From contig CALURO010000003.1 in assembly GCA_944323205.1 (NCBI GenBank), forward strand, positions 175,933 through 239,932: a DNA stretch of 64,000 nt, given 5' to 3'. The position numbers and the translations under genes are program-made. The DNA is from an uncultured Mucispirillum sp. (GTDB lineage Bacteria > Chrysiogenota > Deferribacteres > Deferribacterales > Mucispirillaceae). Below the pieces are notes generated by a model, which made no database searches, was not told where the DNA came from, and saw only the letters and a list, made by a program, of their open reading frames with translations. Each line of letters opens with the position of its first letter. The stretch's first letter is position 1. Below, one piece after another: positions 10,255 to 18,567 of the stretch.

Positions 10255-10343
10255 ATTTTTCCTGCCTATTCGTCGGGAAGTCCTTGCGTCGCATAAACCG
10301 CTCGTCTGAGTGACATAAGGTGTTTTAAAAAAATGGGGGGGGG
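10255..10343 (+). repeat. Partial copy of the dispersed poly-G repeat
   Basis: This segment shares GCATAAACCGCTCGTCTGAG and TGACATAAGGTGTT with the element at 27231-27553 and ends TTTTAAAAAAATG plus nine G's (tract 10335-10343). The left half of the element is missing. The inner CCTGCCTATTCGT is inverted relative to the other copy. It lies 20 bp upstream of the next gene's -35 box. Confidence 0.8.
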
Positions 10344-10362
10344 ATGAAGCAATTATTTAAAG

Positions 10363-10389
10363 TTGACTTTTTATTTTATCTATTATAAT
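10363..10389 (+). promoter_or_regulatory. Promoter candidate for the membrane protein at 10397
   Basis: TTGACT (10363-10368), 15-nt spacer, TATAAT (10384-10389). The perfect -10 ends only 7 nt before the ATG at 10397, so the transcript would be leaderless or translation would begin at a later Met. Confidence 0.5.
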
Positions 10390-10396
10390 TTTATTT

Positions 10397-11689
10397 ATGA
10401 ATAATTGTTATGTATCAATAATAGTAAAAATAATGCTTTTAATTACACTTTTATATATTGTGATAATAGCAGTGGCAAGTCCAAGTATTCACCCTGATGA
10501 AACTGTTACAAAAGCAGCTATAGAATATTATAAAGCTAACTTTATGGTGCCTGATATGCGGGAATTACCTGATGATAAGTTCTGTGCATATGGTCAGACA
10601 AGACTTTGCGAATTAACTATCTATTATTTCATAGCAGGTAAAATAGCTGCCCTTATTCCTTATGAAACAAGTTATAGATTTTTTAATGTAATGCTTGCTT
10701 TTATTATCGTATTTATCATTATAAGGAAATATAAAACAGACCCATTTTTAATTTTTGCCTTTTTTATTACACCACAGGTTTGGTATATTTTCTCATATGC
10801 TACATCAGATGCTCTTGATTACTTTTTTACTTTTATTTTAGTTTACCAGTTATCAGTTAAATCAAGCATGTTAAATACTATGCTTAATAATGATAATTTT
10901 ATATTAAATAAAAGAAATGTTATTACTATTATATTTATAAGCCTTTTAACAGCTTTTATTCTTATGGCAAAACCTAACTATTTTCTTGTTTTACTGCTTA
11001 TGGCTTATGTATTATTAAAAAAATACTTTATGGCAGAAAAAGGTATTAGAAAAACTTTATTTAAATTTTATATATTTGTTGCAGTATGCAGTTTAGCAGT
11101 ATTTTTATCACGATATTCTATTGACCTTTATTATTACGGATTACATAAATCTGAAATATTTAGGCAGATGCGCATAATTCATGCAATCCCAATGCTTAAC
11201 CCTGCCACCCCTTTTAATGAAATGTATGAAACAATGTTTTTAGCTGCAAAAGATGTACCATTAATAACTCTTTTTACAAAATACGGCTTTTTACAGGTAT
11301 TAATAGGCAGTTTCTTCGGCTTATACGGTGGCATGAATATTACTGCTCACCCTGTATATTATTTTATTATGCTTGCAGCCTACCTTTTCTTTTTTGCTGT
11401 GCTTTTTAATTATATTATTAAATCTCATAATAAAGAAAAATATGCTGACGGCATAACGGCTGTAATACTTGCAGTAATTTCAATATTACTTGTGCTTTAT
11501 TATTCTTATTTTATTGATTTTCAGCCACAGGGAAGATATATGCTGCCATTACTGCCTGTTATTACTTACCTTGTATCACAAAACAAAGAAATTCTGCAGA
11601 ATAAATATATGGTATCATCTATTATGGCTATGGGGATATTATGCCATATATATGTTTTATCAACAGGTTTAAAAGGTATATTTTCATAA
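10397..11689 (+). CDS. Polytopic membrane protein, probable GT-C-type glycosyltransferase
   Basis: The 430-residue protein is strongly hydrophobic with about ten membrane segments. After the first segment the periplasmic side carries SPSIHPDETVTKAAIEYYKA, resembling the acidic first-loop motif of GT-C lipid-linked sugar transferases (the DUF2142/PMT-like group). A periplasmic loop with FQPQGRYMLPLLP near the C-terminus also fits that group, where 'QGRYLxP' is common. This suggests transfer of sugars to a surface glycan or protein, but acceptor and donor are unknown. The gene stands alone between a terminator and the convergent murI, behind a poly-G repeat. Confidence 0.6.
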   Translation: MNNCYVSIIVKIMLLITLLYIVIIAVASPSIHPDETVTKAAIEYYKANFMVPDMRELPDDKFCAYGQTRLCELTIYYFIAGKIAALIPYETSYRFFNVMLAFIIVFIIIRKYKTDPFLIFAFFITPQVWYIFSYATSDALDYFFTFILVYQLSVKSSMLNTMLNNDNFILNKRNVITIIFISLLTAFILMAKPNYFLVLLLMAYVLLKKYFMAEKGIRKTLFKFYIFVAVCSLAVFLSRYSIDLYYYGLHKSEIFRQMRIIHAIPMLNPATPFNEMYETMFLAAKDVPLITLFTKYGFLQVLIGSFFGLYGGMNITAHPVYYFIMLAAYLFFFAVLFNYIIKSHNKEKYADGITAVILAVISILLVLYYSYFIDFQPQGRYMLPLLPVITYLVSQNKEILQNKYMVSSIMAMGILCHIYVLSTGLKGIFS

Positions 11690-11735
11690 TAAGCTTATAT
11701 TTTATAAAGCGTTATTTATCAGTTACGCAGGTTTT

Positions 11736-12506
11736 TTACTTATTAATATCTACTACCTGCACGGGAACATTGCCAACAAGCATATTTTTAAGTGATAAAA
11801 ATGCAGGGGTATCATCTGTTACAAGCACTTCTCTAAGTCCTTTTTCTGTATCAGGCAGGTTTAATTTTTTAATATCTTCTATAATATAGTGAGTGCTGTC
11901 TGCAATATATATATTAGGCAGATATTTTGCAATTAAATCTTTTAATACTGGGTAATGGGTGCAGCCTAAAATTACAGTATCTATACCAGTTTCTGCAATA
12001 TTTTTAAGAGTTTCTTCTACAACTGTTTCTGCCACTTTGCCAGAAATCATTGCTTCTTCTACAAGTGGCACAAAAAGCGGGCATGCCTGCTGATAAACTT
12101 GAGCATCTGACATTATCTCTTTTATTGCATGGATATAAGATTTACTACTTACTGTTGCATGGGTGCCAAGTACACCTATTTTTTTATTTTTAGTTAAATC
12201 TACAGCATATTTTGCTCCCGGCTTTATAACTCCCAGAACGGGAATATTAAGTGATTTTTCTAAATCAGGCAGAGCATGAGATGAAATAGTGTTGCAGGCA
12301 ACAATTAATGCAGAAATATTATATTTTTCTTTTAAAAACGAGCCACATTCTATACTATAACGAATGATAGTTTCTCTTGAACGGTTGCCGTAAGGCACTC
12401 TTGCCACATCGCCAAGATATATCAAATCCTGCTTTTTAAAATAAGCTGCTACTTCTTTATATACTGTTAATCCGCCTATACCGGAATCATATACACCTAT
12501 TGCCAC
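11736..12506 (-). CDS. murI: Glutamate racemase
   Basis: The 256-residue protein matches MurI throughout. Motifs are the IGVYDSGIGGLTVYKE start with the catalytic Asp/Ser, YLGDVARVPYGNRS, the first catalytic cysteine in IVACNTISSHAL, and the second in VILGCTHYPVLKD. It interconverts L- and D-glutamate to supply D-Glu for peptidoglycan. It faces away from the methyltransferase gene at 12662 and converges on the membrane protein gene at 10397. Its stop is about 45 bp from that gene's end, with no clear terminator between. Confidence 0.97.
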   Translation of the reverse strand: MAIGVYDSGIGGLTVYKEVAAYFKKQDLIYLGDVARVPYGNRSRETIIRYSIECGSFLKEKYNISALIVACNTISSHALPDLEKSLNIPVLGVIKPGAKYAVDLTKNKKIGVLGTHATVSSKSYIHAIKEIMSDAQVYQQACPLFVPLVEEAMISGKVAETVVEETLKNIAETGIDTVILGCTHYPVLKDLIAKYLPNIYIADSTHYIIEDIKKLNLPDTEKGLREVLVTDDTPAFLSLKNMLVGNVPVQVVDINK

Positions 12507-12661
12507 AGTATCTCCAAAAGAATTTATATAATAATTAAGTGCTTTATGCTATCATACTGTTTAAATGAATGTCAATTAGTTTGAGAATAAAATCTGTCAA
12601 AATATTTTCATTTGTAAAATATACTATACATCTTTAAAAAATTTCTTTATATTAATTGACT

Positions 12662-13831
12662 ATGGAAAAAGAAATAATCAAAAATTTAGAAATAACAGAT
12701 ACATCTTATGGCGGTGCAGGTGTTGGCAGAAGCGAAAGCGGACAGGTAATATTTGTGCAGAAAACTGTTGAAGGTGATATTGTAGATGCAGAAATATTTG
12801 AAGATAAAAAAAAATTTGCTTTTGCCCGCCTTATAAAAATTGTTAAGCCTTCAAGTTTACGGATTAAGCCGATATGCGCAGAAGCTGGTCTTTGCGGAGG
12901 CTGTTCCTTTGCTCATATTTCATATTCTGCTCAGAAAGATATAAAAAAACGAATAGTATTAAACCAGTTTAGGAAATACAAGCACATTATACCTGAAATA
13001 AAAATTATAGAAAGCAGTAATCAAGGGTACAGGCTTAGAGCAACAGCAAGAAGCAGAAATGGCAGAATAGGTTTTTTTGAACACGGCACAAATAAACTTA
13101 TTATGGCAGAAAAATGTAATGTTATTAAGGAAAGCCTTTATAATAAAATGAAAGAGTTTGCATATATTAATAACTTAACTGGTGAAATATATGCAGTAGA
13201 AAATGATGAAGGGCTGTCACTTGCAGATATAAGGGGAGAAAGCATTGATTATAACAGTATATGCAGTTTTGACGGGGTATGTATAAACAATAAAAAATAC
13301 GGACTTTCAAATATTGCATTTAATACTGGTTATGGAGCGGTGCAGGTTACATATAAGTCATTTTTTCAGGCAAACAGATATTTATTAAATGAGTTTCAGG
13401 AATATGCAGCTGGTCTTGTTTCATCTGGCTTAGATATAGTGGAGCTTTATGCAGGGGCAGGTTTTTTTACATGTGCATTAATGGCAAAAGGTAAAGTAGA
13501 ATCATGTGAAAGCGAGCAGATGTCATCAAATTTAGGCAGACAGTCAGGGTATAATATAAAAACAAGTGACAGTGGTACATTTTTGTCAAAAATAAAAAAA
13601 TGCGACAGTCTGTTTTTAGACCCGCCGCGAGATGGGGCAGATAAAAAAGTAATAGAAAATATAAAAAGACTAAATCCTTACGAAATAATATATGTTTCCT
13701 GCAACCCTGTTACTCTTGGCCGTGATATAATAAGGCTTGAAGAAAAATATAAAATAACTGATTTTACTTTGTTTGATATGTATCCAGATACTTATCATAT
13801 AGAAAGTGTCGTCAGGCTCCAAAGGATATAG
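12662..13831 (+). CDS. 23S rRNA/tRNA (uracil-5-)-methyltransferase, RumA/TrmA family
   Basis: An N-terminal TRAM-like domain (residues 1-55) is followed by a [4Fe-4S] cysteine cluster (CAEAGLCGGCSFA, with another Cys downstream in AEKCNVI). The SAM-dependent methyltransferase domain has VELYAGAGFFTCAL for SAM, LFLDPPRDGADKKV, and the nucleophilic cysteine in YVSCNPVTLGRDI. It forms 5-methyluridine in RNA; the iron-sulfur cluster points to the RlmD/RumA subgroup. At 389 residues it is slightly short. ATG at 12662 is preferred over the TTG two codons earlier. It is the first gene of a tightly packed run reaching at least to the PBP gene at 14875. Confidence 0.92.
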   Translation: MEKEIIKNLEITDTSYGGAGVGRSESGQVIFVQKTVEGDIVDAEIFEDKKKFAFARLIKIVKPSSLRIKPICAEAGLCGGCSFAHISYSAQKDIKKRIVLNQFRKYKHIIPEIKIIESSNQGYRLRATARSRNGRIGFFEHGTNKLIMAEKCNVIKESLYNKMKEFAYINNLTGEIYAVENDEGLSLADIRGESIDYNSICSFDGVCINNKKYGLSNIAFNTGYGAVQVTYKSFFQANRYLLNEFQEYAAGLVSSGLDIVELYAGAGFFTCALMAKGKVESCESEQMSSNLGRQSGYNIKTSDSGTFLSKIKKCDSLFLDPPRDGADKKVIENIKRLNPYEIIYVSCNPVTLGRDIIRLEEKYKITDFTLFDMYPDTYHIESVVRLQRI

Positions 13832-13832
13832 T

Positions 13833-14300
13833 ATGAAAATAACAGTAAATTACATAAGCAATGTATTTTTAGCTTTTATATTTGCACTGCTTCCATATAC
13901 TGCATTAATAAAGCTGTTTATTAAAAATAATGATACACCAATTTTAAATTTTGATATGGTATTAATGGTAGTATTAAATATTATAGTATATATTTTAGCA
14001 GTTACAGCTCTTGAAACAGCAGAAAATCAGGCAAAAGCAATGGGAGTAAAAACTCATCTTACATCTGCATTATTTATACTTATGATACTGCCTGTGATAT
14101 TAAAATATATTATAGGTATGATGATTTCATTAATACCTGCATTAGTGCAGTATAATATAACTATGGCAGATGATATTATATTAATTATATATGTAGTTAT
14201 TCTTTTAACTAGATTTTTTAGATATTCATCTAAATCGGTATATTTTTTAGCACCGCTTTTCGCTTATTATATATATTCAGCATACAAAAATATGGGGTAA
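13833..14300 (+). CDS. Hypothetical integral membrane protein
   Basis: The 155-residue protein consists almost entirely of about four or five hydrophobic helices (for example VFLAFIFALLPYTALIKLFI and MVLMVVLNIIVYILAVTAL). There is no signal peptide cleavage site and no recognised motif. The ATG at 13833 has AAGGA 7 nt upstream and starts 1 nt past the previous stop, so translation is probably coupled. It lies 3 bp before rdgB. No function can be proposed; it could be a small inner-membrane accessory protein. Confidence 0.72.
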   Translation: MKITVNYISNVFLAFIFALLPYTALIKLFIKNNDTPILNFDMVLMVVLNIIVYILAVTALETAENQAKAMGVKTHLTSALFILMILPVILKYIIGMMISLIPALVQYNITMADDIILIIYVVILLTRFFRYSSKSVYFLAPLFAYYIYSAYKNMG

Positions 14301-14303
14301 GTT

Positions 14304-14873
14304 ATGGTTTTATATGTAGCAACAAAAAATAATGGAAAAATTAAAGAAATCAATAAAATAATGGAAAGTGCTGGTATAATATGCAAATCTTTTCCCGATA
14401 TGGAAGATATAGAAGAAACTGGCAGTACTTTTGAAGAAAATGCAAAAATTAAGGCAGATTTTTTATCAGCTAAGCTAAAAGATGAATATGTTATTGCAGA
14501 TGATTCAGGTTTATCAGTTGATGCACTGCAGGGAGCACCGGGTATTTATTCTGCTAGATATTCAGGCAGTCATGGTGATGATAAAGCTAATAATATGAAA
14601 GTATTAAAAGAAATGCAGGGTATAGAAAATAGAAAATGCAGGTTTATCTGCGAGATAGCTCTTTCTAAAAACGGCAAAACTATTCAAACATTTCACGGTG
14701 AGCTTGAGGGGGAGGTAGGATATGAAGAAAAAGGCGAAAACGGCTTTGGATATGACAGTATATTTTTACTTCCAAATGGCAAAACTACAGCAGAAATAGA
14801 AAGTGATGAAAAAAATAAAATAAGTCATAGATATAAAGCATTAGAGAAGTTAAGAGATTATCTTATAAAATAA
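14304..14873 (+). CDS. rdgB: dITP/XTP pyrophosphatase (RdgB/HAM1 family)
   Basis: Family landmarks: the start LYVATKNNGKIKEI (substrate/phosphate loop), TFEENAKIKADF, the VIADDSGLSVDAL catalytic acid pair, GAPGIYSARYSG, and the C-terminal GFGYDSIFLLP and SHRYKALEKL. At 189 residues it is full-length. The enzyme hydrolyses non-canonical purine triphosphates (dITP, XTP) to monophosphates, keeping inosine and xanthosine out of DNA and RNA. It is embedded in a run of genes separated by 1-3 bp, so co-transcription with its neighbours is likely. Confidence 0.97.
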   Translation: MVLYVATKNNGKIKEINKIMESAGIICKSFPDMEDIEETGSTFEENAKIKADFLSAKLKDEYVIADDSGLSVDALQGAPGIYSARYSGSHGDDKANNMKVLKEMQGIENRKCRFICEIALSKNGKTIQTFHGELEGEVGYEEKGENGFGYDSIFLLPNGKTTAEIESDEKNKISHRYKALEKLRDYLIK

Positions 14874-14874
14874 T

Positions 14875-16785
14875 ATGAAAAAATTAATTGCAGTTTTTAT
14901 TATTCTTTTTGTTTTGCAGCTTGCTGCAGGTCTTGCTTTATATATTCATTCAGAAGTTGAATATGTAAAAGTGTATGTGCCTGAAACAGATAATATTACT
15001 GCGTATAATGATACGATAGCTTTCACTGTTTACGGGCAGGATAATCTTATAATGTATAAAAAATATTATGTAAGGCAGGAAAAGCTGCGTGGCGATTATG
15101 ATATATCTCAGATTATGCCAATGGTAGAAATCCTTATAAATGAAAGGTATAAAACAGTAAAAGAGCAGGGTATAGAAAGATGGAAAAAGATAATATTAAA
15201 TTATCAGGGAATAGAGCCATTTTCTCTTGAAGCTGCTGCATATCTTCATTATACAGATATGCTTATATCTAAAAGCCAGCTTAAAGGACTTAAAAAAGAA
15301 CTTTTACGGTGGTATACTATTGATAAACTTAATAACCAGTACAGCAGGATAGGGCTTACTAAACTTTTTTTAGACAGCTCTAAATATGCTGAAAATGTTT
15401 ATGGAATAGCTGCAGCATCAAAATACTACTTTAATAAGGATATAAAAGATATTAACAAGTTGCAGCAGGCTTTTTTATTAGCTGCCATATCTTTTTCAAA
15501 TAAACCATATGATGCAGTAAAAGATTATCAGGAATTAGACAGGAAAGCACGAAGTATATTATATAAACTAAATCAACAGAATATTATATCAGACAGTAGT
15601 CTAGCAGAATATATGGCAATGAGTGTAAAATTAGAGCCAGAAAATATTAAAATGGTAGAGCCTGCATATTTAAACGGTGTATTTAAGCAGATAGCAGATA
15701 TAAAAGAGATAAAAGAAAATCTTGGCAGAAAAAATATAGAGATATATACAGGATATAATGAAAAGGCAAATATTGCAGCAAGAAGTGCCCTGCAGGATTA
15801 TTTTAAAGATAAAGATGACAAGCTGCAGGCGGCTTTTGTTCTGCTGAATAATAATACACAAGAGATTATGGCAGCAATAGGCAGCCGCAGGTTAGATACG
15901 AAAGTAAATAGAGCATTAACAACATCACGGCAGATGGCTTCTACCTTTAAACCAATTGTATTTTTAGCAGCTTTTGAGAAGGGTATAAAACCATCTGACC
16001 AGATTATAGATAAGCCTTATGATTTTATAGTAGATAATGTAATATACAGACCAAATAATTATAATGGATATTTTATGGGGAAAATCCCTATACGCTATGC
16101 TTTTACATATTCGCTTAACAATTCAACAGTAAAACTTGCTGAGATTGTTGGTCTTAATTATATATGTGAATTAAGTAAGTCAATGGGTATGAATAAAGAA
16201 ATCAAGCCATTTTATTCTATGGCTTTAGGAGCATTTCCGGCTACCCCATTGACTGTTGCACAAATTTATTCTACAATAGGAAATATGGGCGAGTATAAAA
16301 AGGCAGTGCTGGCTACTGGCTGTAAAATAGATGGTAAATATAAAGATTTAAGACCAAAAGGTAAAAAAGTTGTATCAGCAGAGGCTGCATACCAGACATT
16401 ATATATAATGCAGGCAGTAGCAGGCAGAGGCACAGCACGGAGTGCAAACCTGCTAAAAGGAACTGGTGCAAAAACTGGGACATCTAATGATATAAAAGAT
16501 GCATGGACAGCTGCTGTTTTTGGAGATTACACAGCAGTAGTATGGGTTGGGTATGATGATTTAAGTCCTATAACTTATGCAGGAAGTGGCGGGCGGCTTG
16601 CTGCCCCTGTAATATCTTCATTTCAAAAAAAATATTTTGGCAAAGATACTGTATTTTCATTTCAAAAACCAAAAAATATAGTATTTAAAAGAGTTGACGC
16701 AAGAACAGGGCTTTTAACAGATAGAAAAACAACTGGTTCATATTTAGAAGCATACAATAAAAATAAACTTCCTAAGTATGAATAA
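14875..16785 (+). CDS. Penicillin-binding protein with a degenerate glycosyltransferase 51 part
   Basis: An N-terminal membrane anchor (residues 5-25) precedes two regions. The C-terminal transpeptidase has all three motifs: S356-x-x-K in ASTFKP, S-L-N at 413, and KTGT at 533. The N-terminal ~60-270 region follows the end of a GT51 domain (NVYGIAAASKYYFNKDIKDI, then QAFLLAAISFSNKPYDA). The catalytic EDxxFxxHxG motif has become ERYKTVKEQG near residue 90, and the second catalytic Glu position reads KLNNQYSR. So it looks like a class A PBP that keeps DD-transpeptidase (peptidoglycan cross-linking) activity but probably lost transglycosylation. It starts 1 bp after rdgB. Confidence 0.85.
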   Translation: MKKLIAVFIILFVLQLAAGLALYIHSEVEYVKVYVPETDNITAYNDTIAFTVYGQDNLIMYKKYYVRQEKLRGDYDISQIMPMVEILINERYKTVKEQGIERWKKIILNYQGIEPFSLEAAAYLHYTDMLISKSQLKGLKKELLRWYTIDKLNNQYSRIGLTKLFLDSSKYAENVYGIAAASKYYFNKDIKDINKLQQAFLLAAISFSNKPYDAVKDYQELDRKARSILYKLNQQNIISDSSLAEYMAMSVKLEPENIKMVEPAYLNGVFKQIADIKEIKENLGRKNIEIYTGYNEKANIAARSALQDYFKDKDDKLQAAFVLLNNNTQEIMAAIGSRRLDTKVNRALTTSRQMASTFKPIVFLAAFEKGIKPSDQIIDKPYDFIVDNVIYRPNNYNGYFMGKIPIRYAFTYSLNNSTVKLAEIVGLNYICELSKSMGMNKEIKPFYSMALGAFPATPLTVAQIYSTIGNMGEYKKAVLATGCKIDGKYKDLRPKGKKVVSAEAAYQTLYIMQAVAGRGTARSANLLKGTGAKTGTSNDIKDAWTAAVFGDYTAVVWVGYDDLSPITYAGSGGRLAAPVISSFQKKYFGKDTVFSFQKPKNIVFKRVDARTGLLTDRKTTGSYLEAYNKNKLPKYE

Positions 16786-16882
16786 ATATAAATAAAGTTT
16801 TATACTTCAAACTACTAAAGAGTATTTATGAATCTTAATTATAAAATACAGTGTTTTATATATTTATAAATTGAGTGAAATT

Positions 16883-17416
16883 ATGGAAAGATTAAAAGAT
16901 AAACAAGACCGTATTTATTTGACAGGTTTTATGGGGACAGGTAAAAGCACTGTTGGTGCTTATTTAAGCCGTATAACTTCCCGCAGGATTATTGATACAG
17001 ACAGTCTTATTGAAAAAGAATCAGGTATGACTATTGCAGAAATTTTTAAATCACATAAAGAATCTTATTTTAGAGAGCTTGAAAGAAATGTGTTGATTAG
17101 CACATTTCAGTTAAAAAATGTTATTATATCAACAGGCGGTGGCCTGCCCTGTTATGAAGATAATATGAAACTTATTAATGCAAATGGAATATCAGTATGT
17201 CTTATGGCACGGCCTGAAGTTATATTATCACGACTATCATTTGAAAACAATATCCGCCCACTGCTGCAGGGAGAGGATAGAATGGAAAAATTAAATTTAC
17301 TTATGCAAAAAAGAGTGTATTATTATATATTAGCAGATATATTAGTAGATACATCCGATAAGTCTATTGATGAAATAGCAAAATATATATGTGTAGAGGC
17401 AGGTATAAAAAAATGA
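16883..17416 (+). CDS. aroK: Shikimate kinase
   Basis: The P-loop is in IYLTGFMGTGKSTVGAYL. The shikimate-binding residues appear in RRIIDTDSLIE (Asp), the FRELERNVL helix (Arg/Glu) and the STGGGLPCYEDN glycine motif. It phosphorylates shikimate at the 3-hydroxyl in the chorismate pathway. A TTG at 16871 also opens the frame, but ATG 16883 with GAGTGA upstream is the better start (177 residues, the normal size). It overlaps aroB by 4 bp. The gap behind the PBP gene could hold a separate promoter, though none is convincing. Confidence 0.95.
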   Translation: MERLKDKQDRIYLTGFMGTGKSTVGAYLSRITSRRIIDTDSLIEKESGMTIAEIFKSHKESYFRELERNVLISTFQLKNVIISTGGGLPCYEDNMKLINANGISVCLMARPEVILSRLSFENNIRPLLQGEDRMEKLNLLMQKRVYYYILADILVDTSDKSIDEIAKYICVEAGIKK

Positions 17417-18453
17417 AGAGTATTACAGTAAATATTTCAGAAAGTAAAACAAATTACAGTATATTTATAGGCAGTGACTTTATTGGGGACAAACTTGCCC
17501 AGTATGAAAAAGAAGGTGCATATTTTATTATAGACAGCAGAGTTGCATCTTTTTATAAAAACATTATTCCAAAAGAGCGTGTATTTTTATTTCAGGCATC
17601 AGAAAAAAATAAAACACTTTTAAGTTTAGAAAAAATGCTTGATTTCTTAAGGCAGAATGATGCATTAAGAGATTCTACACTTGTGGCAGTAGGCGGCGGC
17701 ATAACTGGTGATGTGGCAGCATTTGCAGCTTCTGTATATATGCGTGGCATTAAGCTCATTCAAGTGCCTACTACACTTTTGGCTATGGTGGATTCCAGTG
17801 TTGGTGGAAAAACTGCCGTTAATTTTAAAGGAATAAAAAATAATATAGGCACTTTTTACCAGCCAGGTATGGTGTTAATCGACAGCCATTTTTTAGACAG
17901 CTTAACTGACAAAGAATATTTAAACGGACTTGCTGAATCTATAAAAATAGCAGCTGTCAGGGATAAAGAGTTTTTTGAATATATTGCTGCTAATAAAACC
18001 AGCATATTAAAGCGTTCAAAAGCGATTATGGAATATATAATTGCAGTATCATGCAGGTTGAAAGCTGAGATAGTAGAGCAGGACGAAAAAGAATCAGGTA
18101 TTAGGAAACTGCTTAATTTTGGTCATACAGTAGCACACGGCATAGAAAGTGACTCTAACCATAAAATTCATCATGGGTTTGCAGTAGCTTTAGGTATGAT
18201 ATATGAATCAAAATATGCTTTAAAAAAGGGTTATATAGATAAAGACACATATGATGCAATATATGGGCTTTTAAAATCTCTTAAATACCCAACTCATTAT
18301 GAGCCAAAAGATATAGATAAAATGCTTGAAGCTTTATCAAAAGATAAAAAAGCAGGCAAAAACGGTATAAGTCTTGCACTTTCTGGAAAAAATATGCAGG
18401 GTGTTATTATAAATAACATAAAATCAAAAGAATTAATTGACTTATTTCTATAA
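17413..18453 (+). CDS. aroB: 3-dehydroquinate synthase
   Basis: Motifs: VAVGGGITGDVAAFAASVYMRG (NAD binding), QVPTTLLAMVDSSVGGKTAVN, KNNIGTFYQP, the metal ligands (the conserved Glu in LAESIKIAAV, LLNFGHTVAHGIE, IHHGFAVALGM). At 346 residues it is the standard size. It converts DAHP to 3-dehydroquinate, step 2 of aromatic biosynthesis. The ATG overlaps the aroK stop (ATGA). The open frame reaches back to 17389, but that start lacks a ribosome site. It lies upstream of a perfect palindrome, the TPR gene and then aroQ, so the aro genes are grouped with one unrelated insertion. Confidence 0.97.
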   Translation: MKSITVNISESKTNYSIFIGSDFIGDKLAQYEKEGAYFIIDSRVASFYKNIIPKERVFLFQASEKNKTLLSLEKMLDFLRQNDALRDSTLVAVGGGITGDVAAFAASVYMRGIKLIQVPTTLLAMVDSSVGGKTAVNFKGIKNNIGTFYQPGMVLIDSHFLDSLTDKEYLNGLAESIKIAAVRDKEFFEYIAANKTSILKRSKAIMEYIIAVSCRLKAEIVEQDEKESGIRKLLNFGHTVAHGIESDSNHKIHHGFAVALGMIYESKYALKKGYIDKDTYDAIYGLLKSLKYPTHYEPKDIDKMLEALSKDKKAGKNGISLALSGKNMQGVIINNIKSKELIDLFL

Positions 18454-18484
18454 ATAAAAGTAATATATATAAACTGCTATATTA

Positions 18485-18538
18485 GTTTTAGATAAGGATA
18501 TGGTTACTGTAATGGTAATTACAATCCTTATCTAAAAC
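18485..18538. other. Perfect 15-bp palindromic hairpin between aroB and the TPR gene
   Basis: GTTTTAGATAAGGAT (18485-18499) pairs exactly with ATCCTTATCTAAAAC (18524-18538). The 24-nt loop contains a second pairing, TGTAAT with ATTACA. No T-run follows, so it is not a plain terminator. It could be an mRNA processing or attenuation structure, or a small mobile palindrome. Confidence 0.65.
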
Positions 18539-18567
18539 AATTCAAATGTTATTAAGGGGTGCAGCTG

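Noticed and set aside
18454..18567. Rho-independent terminator after aroB
   Set aside because: The stem at 18485-18538 is perfect but lacks a T-run and has a long loop, so it is reported as an unexplained palindrome instead.
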